NCBI RefSeq assembly: GCF_018130785.1 | Contig: NZ_JAFCJT010000002.1 | Coordinates: 744,001-808,000 of the forward strand | DNA from: Bradyrhizobium liaoningense | GTDB lineage: Bacteria; Pseudomonadota; Alphaproteobacteria; Rhizobiales; Xanthobacteraceae | Direction of reading: 5' to 3' | DNA length: 64,000 nucleotides | In this document: piece after piece, positions 8,306 through 19,410 of the stretch | Position numbering within the stretch: position 1 is the stretch's first letter | Layout of the letters: every line of letters starts with the position of its first letter | Position numbers and translations under genes: made by a program | The notes under the pieces: model-generated | Databases searched by the model: none | The model's input: the letters and a program-made list of their open reading frames with translations, nothing else | Told to the model about the DNA's origin: nothing

Positions 8306-8856
8306 GCCACGGTCCGCTTCCGGATCGTGACGACCAAGCGAACGCTGCCGCAAGGACCGGCCTTGCGGCGGCGATCGATCGCGGTCTCGCCGTCCTCAAC
8401 CGCATCATCGTCGTGTTCGCCGCGATCGCGCTGGTCGCGGCCTGCGCCATCCTGAGCTACAGCGTGCTCAGCCGCGCCCTGTTCAAGGCCGCCAATTACT
8501 GGCAGGACGAGGCCGCCGTATTCCTCCTGGTCGGCGCGACCTTCATGACGGCGGCCTATGTGCAGCAGAACCGCGGCCATATCGGCATCGAGGCCTTTGT
8601 CGGCCTGCTGTCGCCGCTCGCGAACCGGATCAGGCTCTGGCTGGTCGATGTCGCGACGTTCCTGTTCTGCGCCTTTTTCACCTGGAAGTCCTGGACGCTG
8701 GCCCATGAAGCCTATGTCGACGGCCAGGTCTCGAACTCGATGTGGTCGCCGCCGCTCGCCATTCCCTATTCGCTGATGGCGCTCGGGATGAGCCTGCTCT
8801 GCGTCCAGATCCTCGTGCAGCTTGCGCTGCCTTTCGCAGGAGCCAGGCGTCCATGA
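8302..8856 (+). CDS. TRAP transporter small permease (DctQ family)
   Basis: A 184-aa protein with four predicted membrane helices (first around residues 30-50, AAIALVAACAILSYSVLSRA). The motif NYWQDEAAVFLLVGATF is typical of the small subunit, which partners the large permease and the binding protein. It starts inside the stop of dctP and stops inside the start of dctM (ATGA both times), so translation is coupled. Confidence 0.92.
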   Translation: MSHGPLPDRDDQANAAARTGLAAAIDRGLAVLNRIIVVFAAIALVAACAILSYSVLSRALFKAANYWQDEAAVFLLVGATFMTAAYVQQNRGHIGIEAFVGLLSPLANRIRLWLVDVATFLFCAFFTWKSWTLAHEAYVDGQVSNSMWSPPLAIPYSLMALGMSLLCVQILVQLALPFAGARRP

Positions 8857-10211
8857 GCGTTTTCGGTATCGGCCTCGCCTATGGAATCGCGACGCTGGTC
8901 GTCATGTTCTCAGGCATGCCGATCGCGTTCGCGCTTGGCGCGGTCGCGGTCGTGTTCATGGGCATTTACATGCCCGCCGCTTCCCTGGATACGGTGACGC
9001 AGAATGTCTACGAGGAAATGGCCTCGATCACGCTGCTGTCGATCCCGCTCTTCATCCTGAAGGGCGCCGCGATCGGCAAGTCGCGCGCCGGCCAGGATCT
9101 CTATTCGGCCCTGCATGCCTGGCTGCATCGCGTCCCCGGTGGCTTGGGCGTCGCCAACGTGTTCGCCTGTGCGCTGTTCGCGGCGATGGCGGGCTCGAGC
9201 CCAGCGACCTGCTCGGCGATCGGATCAGCCGGCATCCCCGAGATGCGCAAGCGCGGCTATTCCGGCGGCTTCGCGGCCGGCATCATCGCAGCCGGCGGCA
9301 CGCTCGGCATTCTGCTGCCCCCCTCGATCACCATGATCCTGTTCGCGGTCGCCGCCGAAAAATCGCTCGGCCGGCTGTTCCTGGCCGGCATCGGCCCCGG
9401 CCTGCTGCTGGTCTCGCTGTTCGGGGCCTATGCGGTGATCCGCTTCCGCCAGGAATATGCCGCTGCCGAAGCGATCTACAAGAATGGCGGGCCCGAAGCT
9501 GCGATCCTGGCCCGCGACGAATACACGCTCGCCGAACGCTTCAGCGTACTGCCGCGCGTGATCCCGTTCGTGCTGCTGCTGACCGGCGTCATGATCGCGC
9601 TCTATGGCGGCTACGCCACGCCATCGGAAACCGCCGGCCTCGGCGGCCTCCTCGCGCTCGCGCTGATCGCGGCGATCTACAGCGTGTGGCGCCCGAGCGA
9701 CCTCGCGCCCATCATGAAGTCGACGATCCGGGAATCGACCATGCTGATGATGATCATCGGCATGTCGCTGCTCTATTCCTACGTGATGAGCTATCTGCAC
9801 ATCTCGCAATCGGTCGCCGAATCCATCGTCGCGATGCACCTACCACGCTGGGAGCTGCTGTTCGCGATCCTGGTCATGGTCGTCGTGCTCGGCTTCTTCC
9901 TGCCGCCGGTCTCGATCATCCTGATGACGGCGCCGATCATCTTGCCGCCGCTCCGCGCCGCCAATTTCGATATCATCTGGTTCGGCGTCGTCATGACCAT
10001 CGTGATGGAGATGGGGCTGATCCATCCACCGGTCGGCCTCAACATCTTCGTCATCCGCAACGTCGCACCCGATATTCCCTTGCGCGAGGTGATCTGGGGC
10101 ACCCTGCCCTTCGTGTTGCTGATGATGCTCGCGGTGCTGCTGCTGTGCCTCTTCCCGGGGATCTCGACCGGGCTGCCCGATCTGGTGATGGGGCCGGACG
10201 GGAGCAAATAG
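8853..10211 (+). CDS. TRAP transporter large permease (DctM family)
   Basis: A 452-aa multi-helix protein. It has the DctM hallmarks: a GMPIAFALG start, the SSPATCSAIGSAGIPEM segment, the GGTLGILLPPSITMILF re-entrant hairpin and a C-terminal EMGLIHPPVGLNIFVI. It drives sodium- or proton-coupled uptake with the small subunit and DctP. The gene is complete and ends 16 bases before an interspersed repeat. Confidence 0.93.
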   Translation: MSVFGIGLAYGIATLVVMFSGMPIAFALGAVAVVFMGIYMPAASLDTVTQNVYEEMASITLLSIPLFILKGAAIGKSRAGQDLYSALHAWLHRVPGGLGVANVFACALFAAMAGSSPATCSAIGSAGIPEMRKRGYSGGFAAGIIAAGGTLGILLPPSITMILFAVAAEKSLGRLFLAGIGPGLLLVSLFGAYAVIRFRQEYAAAEAIYKNGGPEAAILARDEYTLAERFSVLPRVIPFVLLLTGVMIALYGGYATPSETAGLGGLLALALIAAIYSVWRPSDLAPIMKSTIRESTMLMMIIGMSLLYSYVMSYLHISQSVAESIVAMHLPRWELLFAILVMVVVLGFFLPPVSIILMTAPIILPPLRAANFDIIWFGVVMTIVMEMGLIHPPVGLNIFVIRNVAPDIPLREVIWGTLPFVLLMMLAVLLLCLFPGISTGLPDLVMGPDGSK

Positions 10212-10227
10212 GGGCGATCGCGATTGC

Positions 10228-10352
10228 CGTAGGGTGGGCAAAGACTTCTTCGCCGTAGCTCGAAGAGCGAGGGCGGAAGCGTGCCTACCACTTACTGGCG
10301 AGATCACAGAGAGATGGTGGGCACGGCGCTACGCACCTTTGCCCACCCTACG
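10228..10352. repeat. Interspersed palindromic element with 16-bp perfect terminal inverted repeats
   Basis: CGTAGGGTGGGCAAAG (10228-10243) is the exact reverse complement of CTTTGCCCACCCTACG (10337-10352). The inside carries TCGAAGAGCGAGGGCGGAAG and GATGGTGGGCACGGCGC, which I recognise from a widespread Bradyrhizobium interspersed element. It fills the space between two convergent genes and may fold into a terminator-like structure. Confidence 0.8.
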
Positions 10353-10355
10353 AGG

Positions 10356-11267
10356 CTAGGAAGCAGCCCGCTTCTTCTTCGCGTTCAGCGCAGACGCCAC
10401 GCGGCTCACCGGCGGCTTGCCCAGCACGCCGCTCATCGCGTTCGTCGCCGCCAGCAGCTTGTCCATGTCGACGCCGGTCCTGATGCCCATGCCTTCAAGC
10501 ATGTAGACGACGTCCTCGGTCGCGACATTGCCGGTTGCGCCCGGGGCGTAGGGACAGCCGCCGAGGCCGCCGGCGGCAGCGTCGATCACGCGGACGCCCT
10601 CCTCCATCCCGGCATAGAGATTGGCGAGCGCCTGGCCGTAGGTGTCGTGGAAATGCATCGCGAGATTGGCCGGCGGAATATTGGCGATGACCGCGCGCAG
10701 CATGTCCTTCGCCTTGGCCGGCGTGCCCACGCCGATGGTGTCGCCGAGCGAGATCTCGTAGCAGCCGAGCTCCCACAGCGTGTTGGCGAGATCGGCGACC
10801 GCCTTCGGCTTGATCTCGCCGTCGAACGGACAGCCGAGCACGCAGGAGATATAGCCGCGCACCGGCACGCCGTCGGCCTTGGCGCGCGCCAGCACGGGCT
10901 TGAACCGCTCGATGGACTCCGCGACCGTGCAGTTGATGTTGGCGCGCGAGAAGCCTTCCGAGGCCGCCGCGAACACGGAGACGACTTGCGCGCCGGCAGC
11001 GCGCGCGGCGTCATAGCCCTTCTCGTTCGGCACCAGCACGTGGAATTCGGCGCCCTTGACGTGCCTGACGCCGCGCAGCACGGCGTCCGAGCTCGCCATC
11101 TGCGGGATCGCCTTGGGCGAGACGAAGGCTCCGACCTCGACCGTGGTGAGGCCGGCCGCGACCAGCGCCTCGACGAAGGCGATGCGGGCCTCGACGCTGA
11201 CGGGCGTCTTCTCGTTCTGGAGGCCGTCGCGCGGCCCCATTTCGATGATGCGGACGGGGGCGCTCAT
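10356..11267 (-). CDS. mvaB: Hydroxymethylglutaryl-CoA lyase
   Basis: A 303-aa TIM-barrel enzyme that cleaves HMG-CoA to acetoacetate and acetyl-CoA, the last step of leucine/isovalerate breakdown. Visible residues are GPRDGLQNE (R13 catalytic arginine region), the HFHD metal-binding motif (205-208) and the signature GGCPYAPGATGN with catalytic C238. The start at 11267 is chosen because it has GGAGA upstream and lies one base after the stop of the biotin carboxylase gene. It is the last gene of the four-gene operon, and the DNA repeat follows at once. Confidence 0.95.
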   Translation of the reverse strand: MSAPVRIIEMGPRDGLQNEKTPVSVEARIAFVEALVAAGLTTVEVGAFVSPKAIPQMASSDAVLRGVRHVKGAEFHVLVPNEKGYDAARAAGAQVVSVFAAASEGFSRANINCTVAESIERFKPVLARAKADGVPVRGYISCVLGCPFDGEIKPKAVADLANTLWELGCYEISLGDTIGVGTPAKAKDMLRAVIANIPPANLAMHFHDTYGQALANLYAGMEEGVRVIDAAAGGLGGCPYAPGATGNVATEDVVYMLEGMGIRTGVDMDKLLAATNAMSGVLGKPPVSRVASALNAKKKRAAS

Positions 11268-11268
11268 G

Positions 11269-13272
<2,004 letters not shown>

Positions 13273-13276
13273 CGCA

Positions 13277-14881
13277 TCACATCCTGAACAGGCCGAATTT
13301 CGTTGGTTCGAACGGCGCATTCGACGCCGCCGAAAGGCCGAGCCCGAGCACGAGCCGGGTGTCGGCCGGATCGATCACGCCGTCGTCCCATAGCCGCGCG
13401 GTCGCGTAATACGGATGCCCCTGGCTCTCATATTGCGCGCGGATAGGCTCGCGGAACTTATCTTCCTCTTCCTTCGACCAGCTATCGCCCTTGGCCTCGA
13501 TGTTGTCGCGCCGGACCTGGCTCAGCACCATCGAGGCCTGCTCGCCGCCCATCACCGAGATGCGCGCGTTCGGCCACATCCAGAGGAAGCGCGGCGAGTA
13601 GGCGCGGCCGCACATGCCGTAATTGCCGGCGCCGTAGGAGCCGCCGATCACCACGGTGAATTTCGGCACCGAGGCGGTCGCAACCGCCGTCACCAGCTTG
13701 GCGCCGTCGCGCGCGATGCCGCCGGCCTCGTACTTCTTGCCGACCATGAAGCCCGTGATGTTTTGCAGGAACACAAGCGGAATGCCGCGCTGGCAGCACA
13801 GCTCGATGAAATGCGCGCCCTTCAGCGAGCTCTCGCTGAACAGGATGCCGTTGTTGGCGATGATGCCGACCGGATAGCCCCAGACATGAGCGAAGCCGCA
13901 GACCAGCGTCGTGCCGTAGAGCTTCTTGAACTCGTCGAACTCGGAGCCGTCGACGACGCGGGCGATGATGTCGCGCACGTCGAACGGTTTTCTGCCGTCG
14001 ACGGGCACGACGCCGTAGATCTCGTCCGCCGCGAACAGCGGATCGCGCGGCTTGCGCATGTTGAGGTTCGGCCGCACGGATGGCTTCAGCGTGCCGACGA
14101 TGCGCCGGGCGATGCCGATCGCGTGGGCGTCGTTCTGGGCGTAATGATCGGTCACGCCGGACTGGCGCGAATGCACGTCGGCGCCGCCGAGCTCCTCCGC
14201 ACTCACCACCTCGCCGGTCGCGGCCTTCACCAGCGGTGGGCCGCCGAGGAAGATGGTGCCTTGATTGCGCACGATGATGCTCTCGTCGGACATCGCGGGG
14301 ACATAGGCGCCGCCGGCGGTGCAGGAGCCCATCACGATCGCGATCTGCGGAATGCCCTGGGAGGACATCTGCGCCTGGTTGTAGAAGATGCGGCCGAAAT
14401 GGCGCTCGTCCGGAAAGATCTCGTCCTGGAGCGGCAGGAAGGCGCCGCCGGAATCGACCATGTAGACGCAGGGAAGGTTGTTCTGCCGCGCCACGTCCTG
14501 CGCGCGCAGATGCTTCTTCACGGTCATCGGGTAGTAAGTGCCGCCCTTGATGGTGGCGTCGTTGGCGACGATCACGCATTCGCGGCCCGAGATGCGCCCC
14601 ACCCCGGTGATGACGCTCGCCGAATGCACGTCACCGCCATACAGGCCGTACGCCGCCAACGGTGACAGCTCCATGAACGACGTGCCGGGATCGACCAGCA
14701 GGTCGACGCGCTCGCGCGCCAGCATCTTGCCGCGCGCGGTGTGGCGGTTGCGCGAGACCTCGCCGCCGCCGCCGGCGACCTGGCTCAACTTTTCGCGCAG
14801 GTCCGCGACGAGGCCGCGCATGGCCTCGGAATTGCGCGCAAAATCTGATGAAGACGTATCGATGCTGGAATGGAGCGGCAT
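13277..14881 (-). CDS. Methylcrotonyl-CoA carboxylase, beta (carboxyltransferase) subunit
   Basis: A 534-aa acyl-CoA carboxyltransferase. It has the crotonase-like double fold with [17 protein letters not shown], the oxyanion-hole-type glycines in [20 protein letters not shown], and the MCC-type ending [12 protein letters not shown]. It transfers CO2 from biotin to 3-methylcrotonyl-CoA to make 3-methylglutaconyl-CoA. It sits between the dehydrogenase and alpha-subunit genes with gaps of 24 and 4 bases, so it is clearly in one operon. Confidence 0.94.
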   Translation of the reverse strand: MPLHSSIDTSSSDFARNSEAMRGLVADLREKLSQVAGGGGEVSRNRHTARGKMLARERVDLLVDPGTSFMELSPLAAYGLYGGDVHSASVITGVGRISGRECVIVANDATIKGGTYYPMTVKKHLRAQDVARQNNLPCVYMVDSGGAFLPLQDEIFPDERHFGRIFYNQAQMSSQGIPQIAIVMGSCTAGGAYVPAMSDESIIVRNQGTIFLGGPPLVKAATGEVVSAEELGGADVHSRQSGVTDHYAQNDAHAIGIARRIVGTLKPSVRPNLNMRKPRDPLFAADEIYGVVPVDGRKPFDVRDIIARVVDGSEFDEFKKLYGTTLVCGFAHVWGYPVGIIANNGILFSESSLKGAHFIELCCQRGIPLVFLQNITGFMVGKKYEAGGIARDGAKLVTAVATASVPKFTVVIGGSYGAGNYGMCGRAYSPRFLWMWPNARISVMGGEQASMVLSQVRRDNIEAKGDSWSKEEEDKFREPIRAQYESQGHPYYATARLWDDGVIDPADTRLVLGLGLSAASNAPFEPTKFGLFRM

Positions 14882-14905
14882 GTTGATTCCAATGAGGTGA
14901 AGGTT

Positions 14906-16078
14906 TCAGGCCGTCTCAGCCATCAGCTCGCGGCCGATCAGCATACGGCGCACTTCCGACGTACCTGCGCCAATCTCGTAGAGCTTTGCGTCGCGCCAGA
15001 GACGTCCGACCGGAAACTCGCTGGTATAGCCGACGCCGCCGAGCGCCTGGATCGCCTCGCCGGCCATCCAGGTCGCCTTCTCCGCGGAATAGAGGATCGC
15101 GGCGGCAGAATCCTTGCGCAGCGTGCGCGCATGATCGGTACGGTCGCAAGCCCGCCCGACGGCATAGACATAGGCGCGGGTGGCCTGCCAGGTCGAATAC
15201 ATGTCGGCGAGCTTGCCCTGCATGAGCTGGAAATCGCCGATCGGCTGGCCGAACTGCTTGCGTTCGTGCATGTAGGGCACCACCGCGTCCATGCAGGCCG
15301 CCATGATCCCGAGCGGGCCACCCGAGAGCACCGCGCGCTCATAGTCGAGGCCGGACATCAGCACCTTGACGCCCTCGCCGACCTTGCCGAGCACGTTCTC
15401 CTCCGGCACCTCGCACTCGTCGAAGAACAAGGGATAGGTGTTGGAGCCGCGCATGCCGAGCTTGTCGAGATGCTGGCCGTGGGTGAACCCCTTGAAGCCC
15501 TTCTCGATCAGGAACGCGGTCATGCCGCGCGGTCCCGCCTCCGGATCGGTCTTGGCATAGACGACCAACACGTCGGCGTCGCCGCCATTGGTGATCCACA
15601 TCTTGGAGCCGTTGAGCACGTAGCGGTCGCCGCGCTTGTCGGCGCGCAGCTTCATCGAGACGACGTCGGAGCCGGCGCCGGGCTCGGACATCGCCAGCGC
15701 GCCGACATAGTCGCCGGAGATCAGTTTTGGCAGATAGCGTGTGCGCTGCGCGTCGTTGCCGTTGCGGCGGATCTGGTTGACGCAGAGGTTGGAATGGGCG
15801 CCGTAGGACAGCCCGACCGCGGCAGAGCCGCGCGAAATCTCCTCCATCGCGACGATATGAGCGAGATAGCCCATGTTGGAGCCGCCATATTGCTCGGGCG
15901 CGGTCATGCCGAGCAGGCCGAGGTCGCCAAAGCGCTTCCAGAGGTCGGCCGGGAACAGATTGGCCTTCTCGATCTCGGCGGCGCGCGGAGCGACCTCCGC
16001 TTCGACGAAGGCGCGCAGCGTGTCGCGCAGCATGCTGATGTCTTCGCCCAGATCGAAATCGATGCTCGGGATGTTCAA
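14906..16078 (-). CDS. Isovaleryl-CoA dehydrogenase
   Basis: A 390-aa acyl-CoA dehydrogenase with the family signatures [15 protein letters not shown] and [20 protein letters not shown]. The catalytic glutamate lies at E247 in [15 protein letters not shown], the unusual position that distinguishes isovaleryl-CoA dehydrogenases from other family members, so the substrate call is fairly safe. It oxidises isovaleryl-CoA to 3-methylcrotonyl-CoA and passes electrons to ETF. First gene of the leucine catabolic operon. A methylglutaconyl-CoA hydratase gene, which completes the pathway in many bacteria, is missing here and must be elsewhere. Confidence 0.95.
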   Translation of the reverse strand: MNIPSIDFDLGEDISMLRDTLRAFVEAEVAPRAAEIEKANLFPADLWKRFGDLGLLGMTAPEQYGGSNMGYLAHIVAMEEISRGSAAVGLSYGAHSNLCVNQIRRNGNDAQRTRYLPKLISGDYVGALAMSEPGAGSDVVSMKLRADKRGDRYVLNGSKMWITNGGDADVLVVYAKTDPEAGPRGMTAFLIEKGFKGFTHGQHLDKLGMRGSNTYPLFFDECEVPEENVLGKVGEGVKVLMSGLDYERAVLSGGPLGIMAACMDAVVPYMHERKQFGQPIGDFQLMQGKLADMYSTWQATRAYVYAVGRACDRTDHARTLRKDSAAAILYSAEKATWMAGEAIQALGGVGYTSEFPVGRLWRDAKLYEIGAGTSEVRRMLIGRELMAETA

Positions 16079-16180
16079 GGCGATTCCTCCGTATTCTTGT
16101 CGGGTCCGAACCTACCCCCGCCCGGGCGTCCTGGCGGTCGAAAAGGTTGCATTTTCCGCCAAGTTTGGCGAGGATTTTTC

Positions 16181-17209
16181 ATGCCTTTTCAAGCCGCGAC
16201 CGCGACGCCCCGCCGCGCCATGACCCCAGCCGCCTTCGTCCGCGGCGTGGTTGCCGCTTATGCCCTTTACGGACGGGATCCGGCCGAAGCCTTGGGCAAG
16301 GGGCAGGTCACCGAGGACCTCGTTCGATCCTGGGACGGACGGGTGACGGCGGCCCAGTTCGAGGCGCTGGCCGGCCACGCCATGCGCGAGCTCGACGACG
16401 AGGCGCTCGGCTGGTTCTCGCGCCGGCTGCCTTGGGGAACCTATGGCTTGCTGTGCCGCGCCTCGATCACGGCCCCCAATCTCGAAGTCGCGCTAAAGCG
16501 CTGGTGCCGGCATCATCGCCTGCTGACCGAGGATGTGCTGTTCGAGCTCTCGCTTGGTGATGAGACTGCGACCATCTCCATTCGCGAGCAGCGCGACCTC
16601 GGCCCCTTGCGTGAATTCTGCCTGGTCACGCTGCTCCGCTATGTCCTCGGCTTCTCCTGCTGGGCCGTCGATTCCGCGATCGCCCTGCGTGCGGCCGAGT
16701 TTCCCTATTCCGAGCCGGGCCACGTCTCGGTCTATCCGACGATCTTCTGCAGGCATTTGAGCTTTGATGCGGACGGCGCCCGCATCGTCTTCGACAAACA
16801 TTATCTCTCTCTGCCGCTCACCCGCAGCCCCGCCGATCTCGACAGCATGCTCAAGGGCGCGCTGCGGCTCACCGTGCTGCCCTACCGGCGCGACCGGCTC
16901 CTGGTCGAGCGCGTCCGCCGCGTGCTGCGCAATGCACGCGGACGCATTCTCGGCGCCGAGGATGTCGCAAGCGAGCTGGCGCTCTCCACCCGCACCATGC
17001 ATCGGCGCCTGCGCGAGGAAGCGACCTCGCTGCGCGATCTCAAGGAAGAGGCAAAGTTCGAGCTCGCCAAGCAGGAGCTGATGCGCGGCCGGACGCCGAT
17101 CAAGCGGATCGCGGAGATCGCCGGCTTCCGCAACGAGAAGAGCTTTTCGCGTGCCTTCCGCACCTGGACCGGCGCTAGCCCGCGCGAATTTCGCGGCCGG
17201 TATCGCTGA
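16181..17209 (+). CDS. AraC family transcriptional regulator, probably of the leucine operon
   Basis: A 342-aa protein with an N-terminal arabinose-binding-like domain of the type found in OruR/ArgR-like AraC regulators (residues about 20-210) and a C-terminal double helix-turn-helix. The second HTH is clear: PIKRIAEIAGFRNEKSFSRAFRTWTG, shown in fragments as IKRIAEIAGF and SFSRAFRTWTGASPREFR. The ATG at 16181 is the natural start: the frame stays open far upstream, but only antisense to the dehydrogenase gene. It is divergent from that gene across 102 bases, the usual position for a pathway-specific activator responding to leucine or an intermediate. Confidence 0.9.
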   Translation: MPFQAATATPRRAMTPAAFVRGVVAAYALYGRDPAEALGKGQVTEDLVRSWDGRVTAAQFEALAGHAMRELDDEALGWFSRRLPWGTYGLLCRASITAPNLEVALKRWCRHHRLLTEDVLFELSLGDETATISIREQRDLGPLREFCLVTLLRYVLGFSCWAVDSAIALRAAEFPYSEPGHVSVYPTIFCRHLSFDADGARIVFDKHYLSLPLTRSPADLDSMLKGALRLTVLPYRRDRLLVERVRRVLRNARGRILGAEDVASELALSTRTMHRRLREEATSLRDLKEEAKFELAKQELMRGRTPIKRIAEIAGFRNEKSFSRAFRTWTGASPREFRGRYR

Positions 17210-17310
17210 GGCGCTCAGAAGAGCGTCGTCGCCTGATTGTCATCAAATAGCGGCCCCCGAGATAAACCTCGAAGGCCGCGAAGTCTCGAAACTGGTCTTG
17301 AATTCCGCAG

Positions 17311-17610
17311 TTAGTTCGAGTTGATCTGCCCGCCCGAGCGATGCTTGCCGCGCGACTGCGTCTGCTTCGGCTGGAAGGCGAGCGCATCGTTGCTGGTCTT
17401 TGCGCCGGCGGCCTGCGAACACGTGCCGCCGATGCCGCCGGCAGCGGCGCGACAGGCTTCCATCGTCGGATAGCCGCAGCCGTGCGCAGCCTGGGCGCCG
17501 TTGGTGATGCAGTAGTCGTCCGCCTTCGCTGACGGAGCGGTGATCATGAGAAACGCAGAGGCGAACAGCGTCGCAGCGGAGGCGACGAACGTCTTCGAGG
17601 TCGAGGTCAT
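17311..17610 (-). CDS. DUF3551-type small secreted cysteine protein
   Basis: A 99-aa protein with a signal peptide (LFASAFLMITAPSAKA) and a mature part with cysteines in the pattern DDYCITN, HGCGYPTMEAC, GGTCSQ, which matches the DUF3551 family common in Bradyrhizobium. Probably periplasmic and disulfide-bonded. Role unknown. The start at 17610 removes an unlikely N-terminal extension. Confidence 0.75.
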   Translation of the reverse strand: MTSTSKTFVASAATLFASAFLMITAPSAKADDYCITNGAQAAHGCGYPTMEACRAAAGGIGGTCSQAAGAKTSNDALAFQPKQTQSRGKHRSGGQINSN

Positions 17611-17988
17611 GTTGTCTTTTCCTGCTTCAGGGTCCCACAAAAGCATCCTCGGCATGCGATGCACGCCAAGGCCCACACCTCGCATGTAGGCCAGACACCT
17701 GCCCCGACAATCACGATCCAGCGCATCGCAGGGCTTCGCAAATCACATGTCACAGTTAGGTGAGTTACTAAGCTATATGACCGACTACAGATTTGGCTTT
17801 TATGAATTTCCGGCCGGGTTAGTCCGGGCCTTCATGGTTCGAAGCGCGACGAAGACGGCGCTCCTCGCCATGAGGATTTAGAGTTTCGCCGAGGAACGAG
17901 ACCTCATCCTGAGGAGCCCGCAAAGCGGGCGTCTCGAAGGATGGCCACAACGAAACCGCCTGCCCTGCGTTTGTCGCGTGCGATTGCC
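17611..17988. other. Gene-less stretch containing an interspersed repeat
   Basis: Holds the promoter of the DUF3551 gene, an AT-richer patch (17755-17810) and the repeat copy at 17900-17946. No coding frame is supported. Confidence 0.5.
17900..17946 (+). repeat. Interspersed repeat, copy 1 (forward)
   Basis: ACCTCATCCTGAGGAGCC, a hairpin CCCGCAAAGCGGG, then GTCTCGAAGGATGG. This is a short element I know to be scattered through Bradyrhizobium and Rhodopseudomonas genomes. A second, inverted and more diverged copy lies at 18598-18646 on the other side of the lrp gene. Confidence 0.75.
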
Positions 17989-18483
17989 CTATCCCGCCGA
18001 CGCGGCCGGCACGACGTCCTGCAACGGCAGCGGCACGTCCTTGGCGACGCCCAGCACAGGGAAGCTGCGGACGTTCTTCACATCAGGCATCGCCGCGAAA
18101 TGCAGGAGCTGCTGGCGCATGCTCTCGACGCTCGGCGCGACACATTTCAGGAGATAGTCGGTGTCGCCTGAAATCCGCCAGCACTGCTGGATGCGCGGGA
18201 TCGCGGCGATCGAGCTCTCGAATGCCTCCAGCACCGGCTGGGCCTGGCTGCCGAGCTGGATCGAGACGAACGACACCACCTCGTAGCCGAGCCGCCGCTC
18301 GTCGATGACGGCGCGGACCGCCCGGATCACGCCGCGGCTGAACAGCAATTTCAGCCGCCGCAGGCAGTTGGGCGCGGAGACGCCGACGCGCAGCGCCAGC
18401 TCGTTGTTGCGAACCCGTCCGTCCTGCTGGAGCTCGGATAGTATTTTCAGATCGACGCCGTCGAGCTGGTCACGCCCCGCCAT
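17989..18483 (-). CDS. Lrp/AsnC family transcriptional regulator
   Basis: A 164-aa protein. The N-terminal winged HTH (LDGVDLKILSELQQDGRVRN, then ALRVGVSAPNCLRRLKLL) is followed by an RAM/AsnC ligand domain (about residues 70-150) with QCWRISGDTDYLLK. It responds to an amino acid or related metabolite and usually regulates itself or neighbours. The ATG has GGTGGAGT before it. It is isolated between two inverted repeats with no obvious target gene beside it. Confidence 0.93.
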   Translation of the reverse strand: MAGRDQLDGVDLKILSELQQDGRVRNNELALRVGVSAPNCLRRLKLLFSRGVIRAVRAVIDERRLGYEVVSFVSIQLGSQAQPVLEAFESSIAAIPRIQQCWRISGDTDYLLKCVAPSVESMRQQLLHFAAMPDVKNVRSFPVLGVAKDVPLPLQDVVPAASAG

Positions 18484-18597
18484 ACTCCACCCTCGTCATG
18501 GTCGTGTCACGCGCGGCAGCGAAGCACGGGGTGGAATTGATGCCAACCACCTTAGGCTCCCCAGAGCTAGAAAAGCGCGGGCGGGAAGCTTGCCTGC

Positions 18598-18646
18598 GGC
18601 CCATCCTTCGAGACCGCCGCCTCCGGCGGGGCTTCAGGATGAGGTC
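18598..18646 (-). repeat. Interspersed repeat, copy 2 (inverted)
   Basis: CCATCCTTCGAGACC, a CCGCCTCCGGCGGGG hairpin, then CTTCAGGATGAGGTC. The outer parts are the reverse complement of copy 1 at 17900, with a different hairpin. A fragment of a third copy, inverted again, may follow at 18672-18702 (GTGAGGAGCCTGCC...GGCGTCTCGACCATG). Confidence 0.7.
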
Positions 18647-18848
18647 GAGTTTTGGGTCGAGATATCAGGGTGAGGAGCCTGCCAAAGCTGGCGTCTCGAC
18701 CATGCAGGCCGAGCGCGGCCGTCAAACGCCGCCGTCATCTACGATATCCCTCGGCTTATCCCAGCCATCCACGTTCTTTCAAACGCGGCCTGAAACGTGG
18801 ATGCCCGTGACAGGCCCGGGCATGACGGCATCTTGGAAGAGAATGCCT

Positions 18849-19154
18849 TTAGTGCGTCCAGGGCTCGCCGCGCCGGAACGAGAAATTGTCGGCATAGGCG
18901 ACCGGGCGGCGGATCGAATCCTGCGGCTCGATCACCTGGTAGGCGATGCCCTTGCGCTCGCAATAGGCGACCGCCTCTTCCTTGCTGTGGAAGCGCAGCG
19001 TGATCTGCTGCTTCATGTCGCCGGACGAGGTCCAGCCCATCAGCGGCTCGACCGCGCGCGGCTGCTCCGGCTCGTAGTCGAGCTGCCACTCCTTGGTCTT
19101 GGACCGGCCGGATTGCATCGCGTTCTTGGCAGGCTTGAAAATGCGTGCGGTCAT
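18849..19154 (-). CDS. NADH dehydrogenase subunit NDUFS4-like (ETC complex I accessory subunit)
   Basis: A 101-aa protein of the NDUFS4/21-kDa accessory subunit family, found in alphaproteobacteria and mitochondria. It starts MTARIFKPAKNAMQSGRSK and contains EPLMGWTSSGDMKQQITLRF, SKEEAVAYCERKGIAY and NFSFRRGEPWTH, the conserved blocks. It binds the peripheral arm of complex I on the cytoplasmic side. The in-frame extension to 19286 is not family-like, so 19154 is preferred. Confidence 0.92.
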   Translation of the reverse strand: MTARIFKPAKNAMQSGRSKTKEWQLDYEPEQPRAVEPLMGWTSSGDMKQQITLRFHSKEEAVAYCERKGIAYQVIEPQDSIRRPVAYADNFSFRRGEPWTH

Positions 19155-19410
19155 TGGCTGGTCGGCCCTCTCGGTCTTTTCGTTCGATTTCGATGCGTCA
19201 CGGTAGCAAGTGGTGGAAACCGTGGGCATAGTATAGAGACACCATTCGGGAACTGATCGGTGATTCCGGGCCCCGGGGCATCTCACCGACGGGTATAGTC
19301 ATTATGCTGCACCGTGACAATTGCGTACCCTCCCTCCGCCCCGGGATTCGCCCCGGCGGTACCGCCTCGCCGACATCAGCGCATCCGTCCCCTTCGAGAG
19401 CTTCCGTCGC

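Noticed and set aside
7196..8353. 385-aa minus-strand frame opposite dctP
   Set aside because: Antisense shadow; dctP has a Tat-type signal and the DctP motifs.
14870..16180. N-terminal extension of the AraC gene to 14870 (779 aa in total)
   Set aside because: The extension is antisense to the isovaleryl-CoA dehydrogenase. The AraC family length and the ATG at 16181 fit a 342-aa protein.
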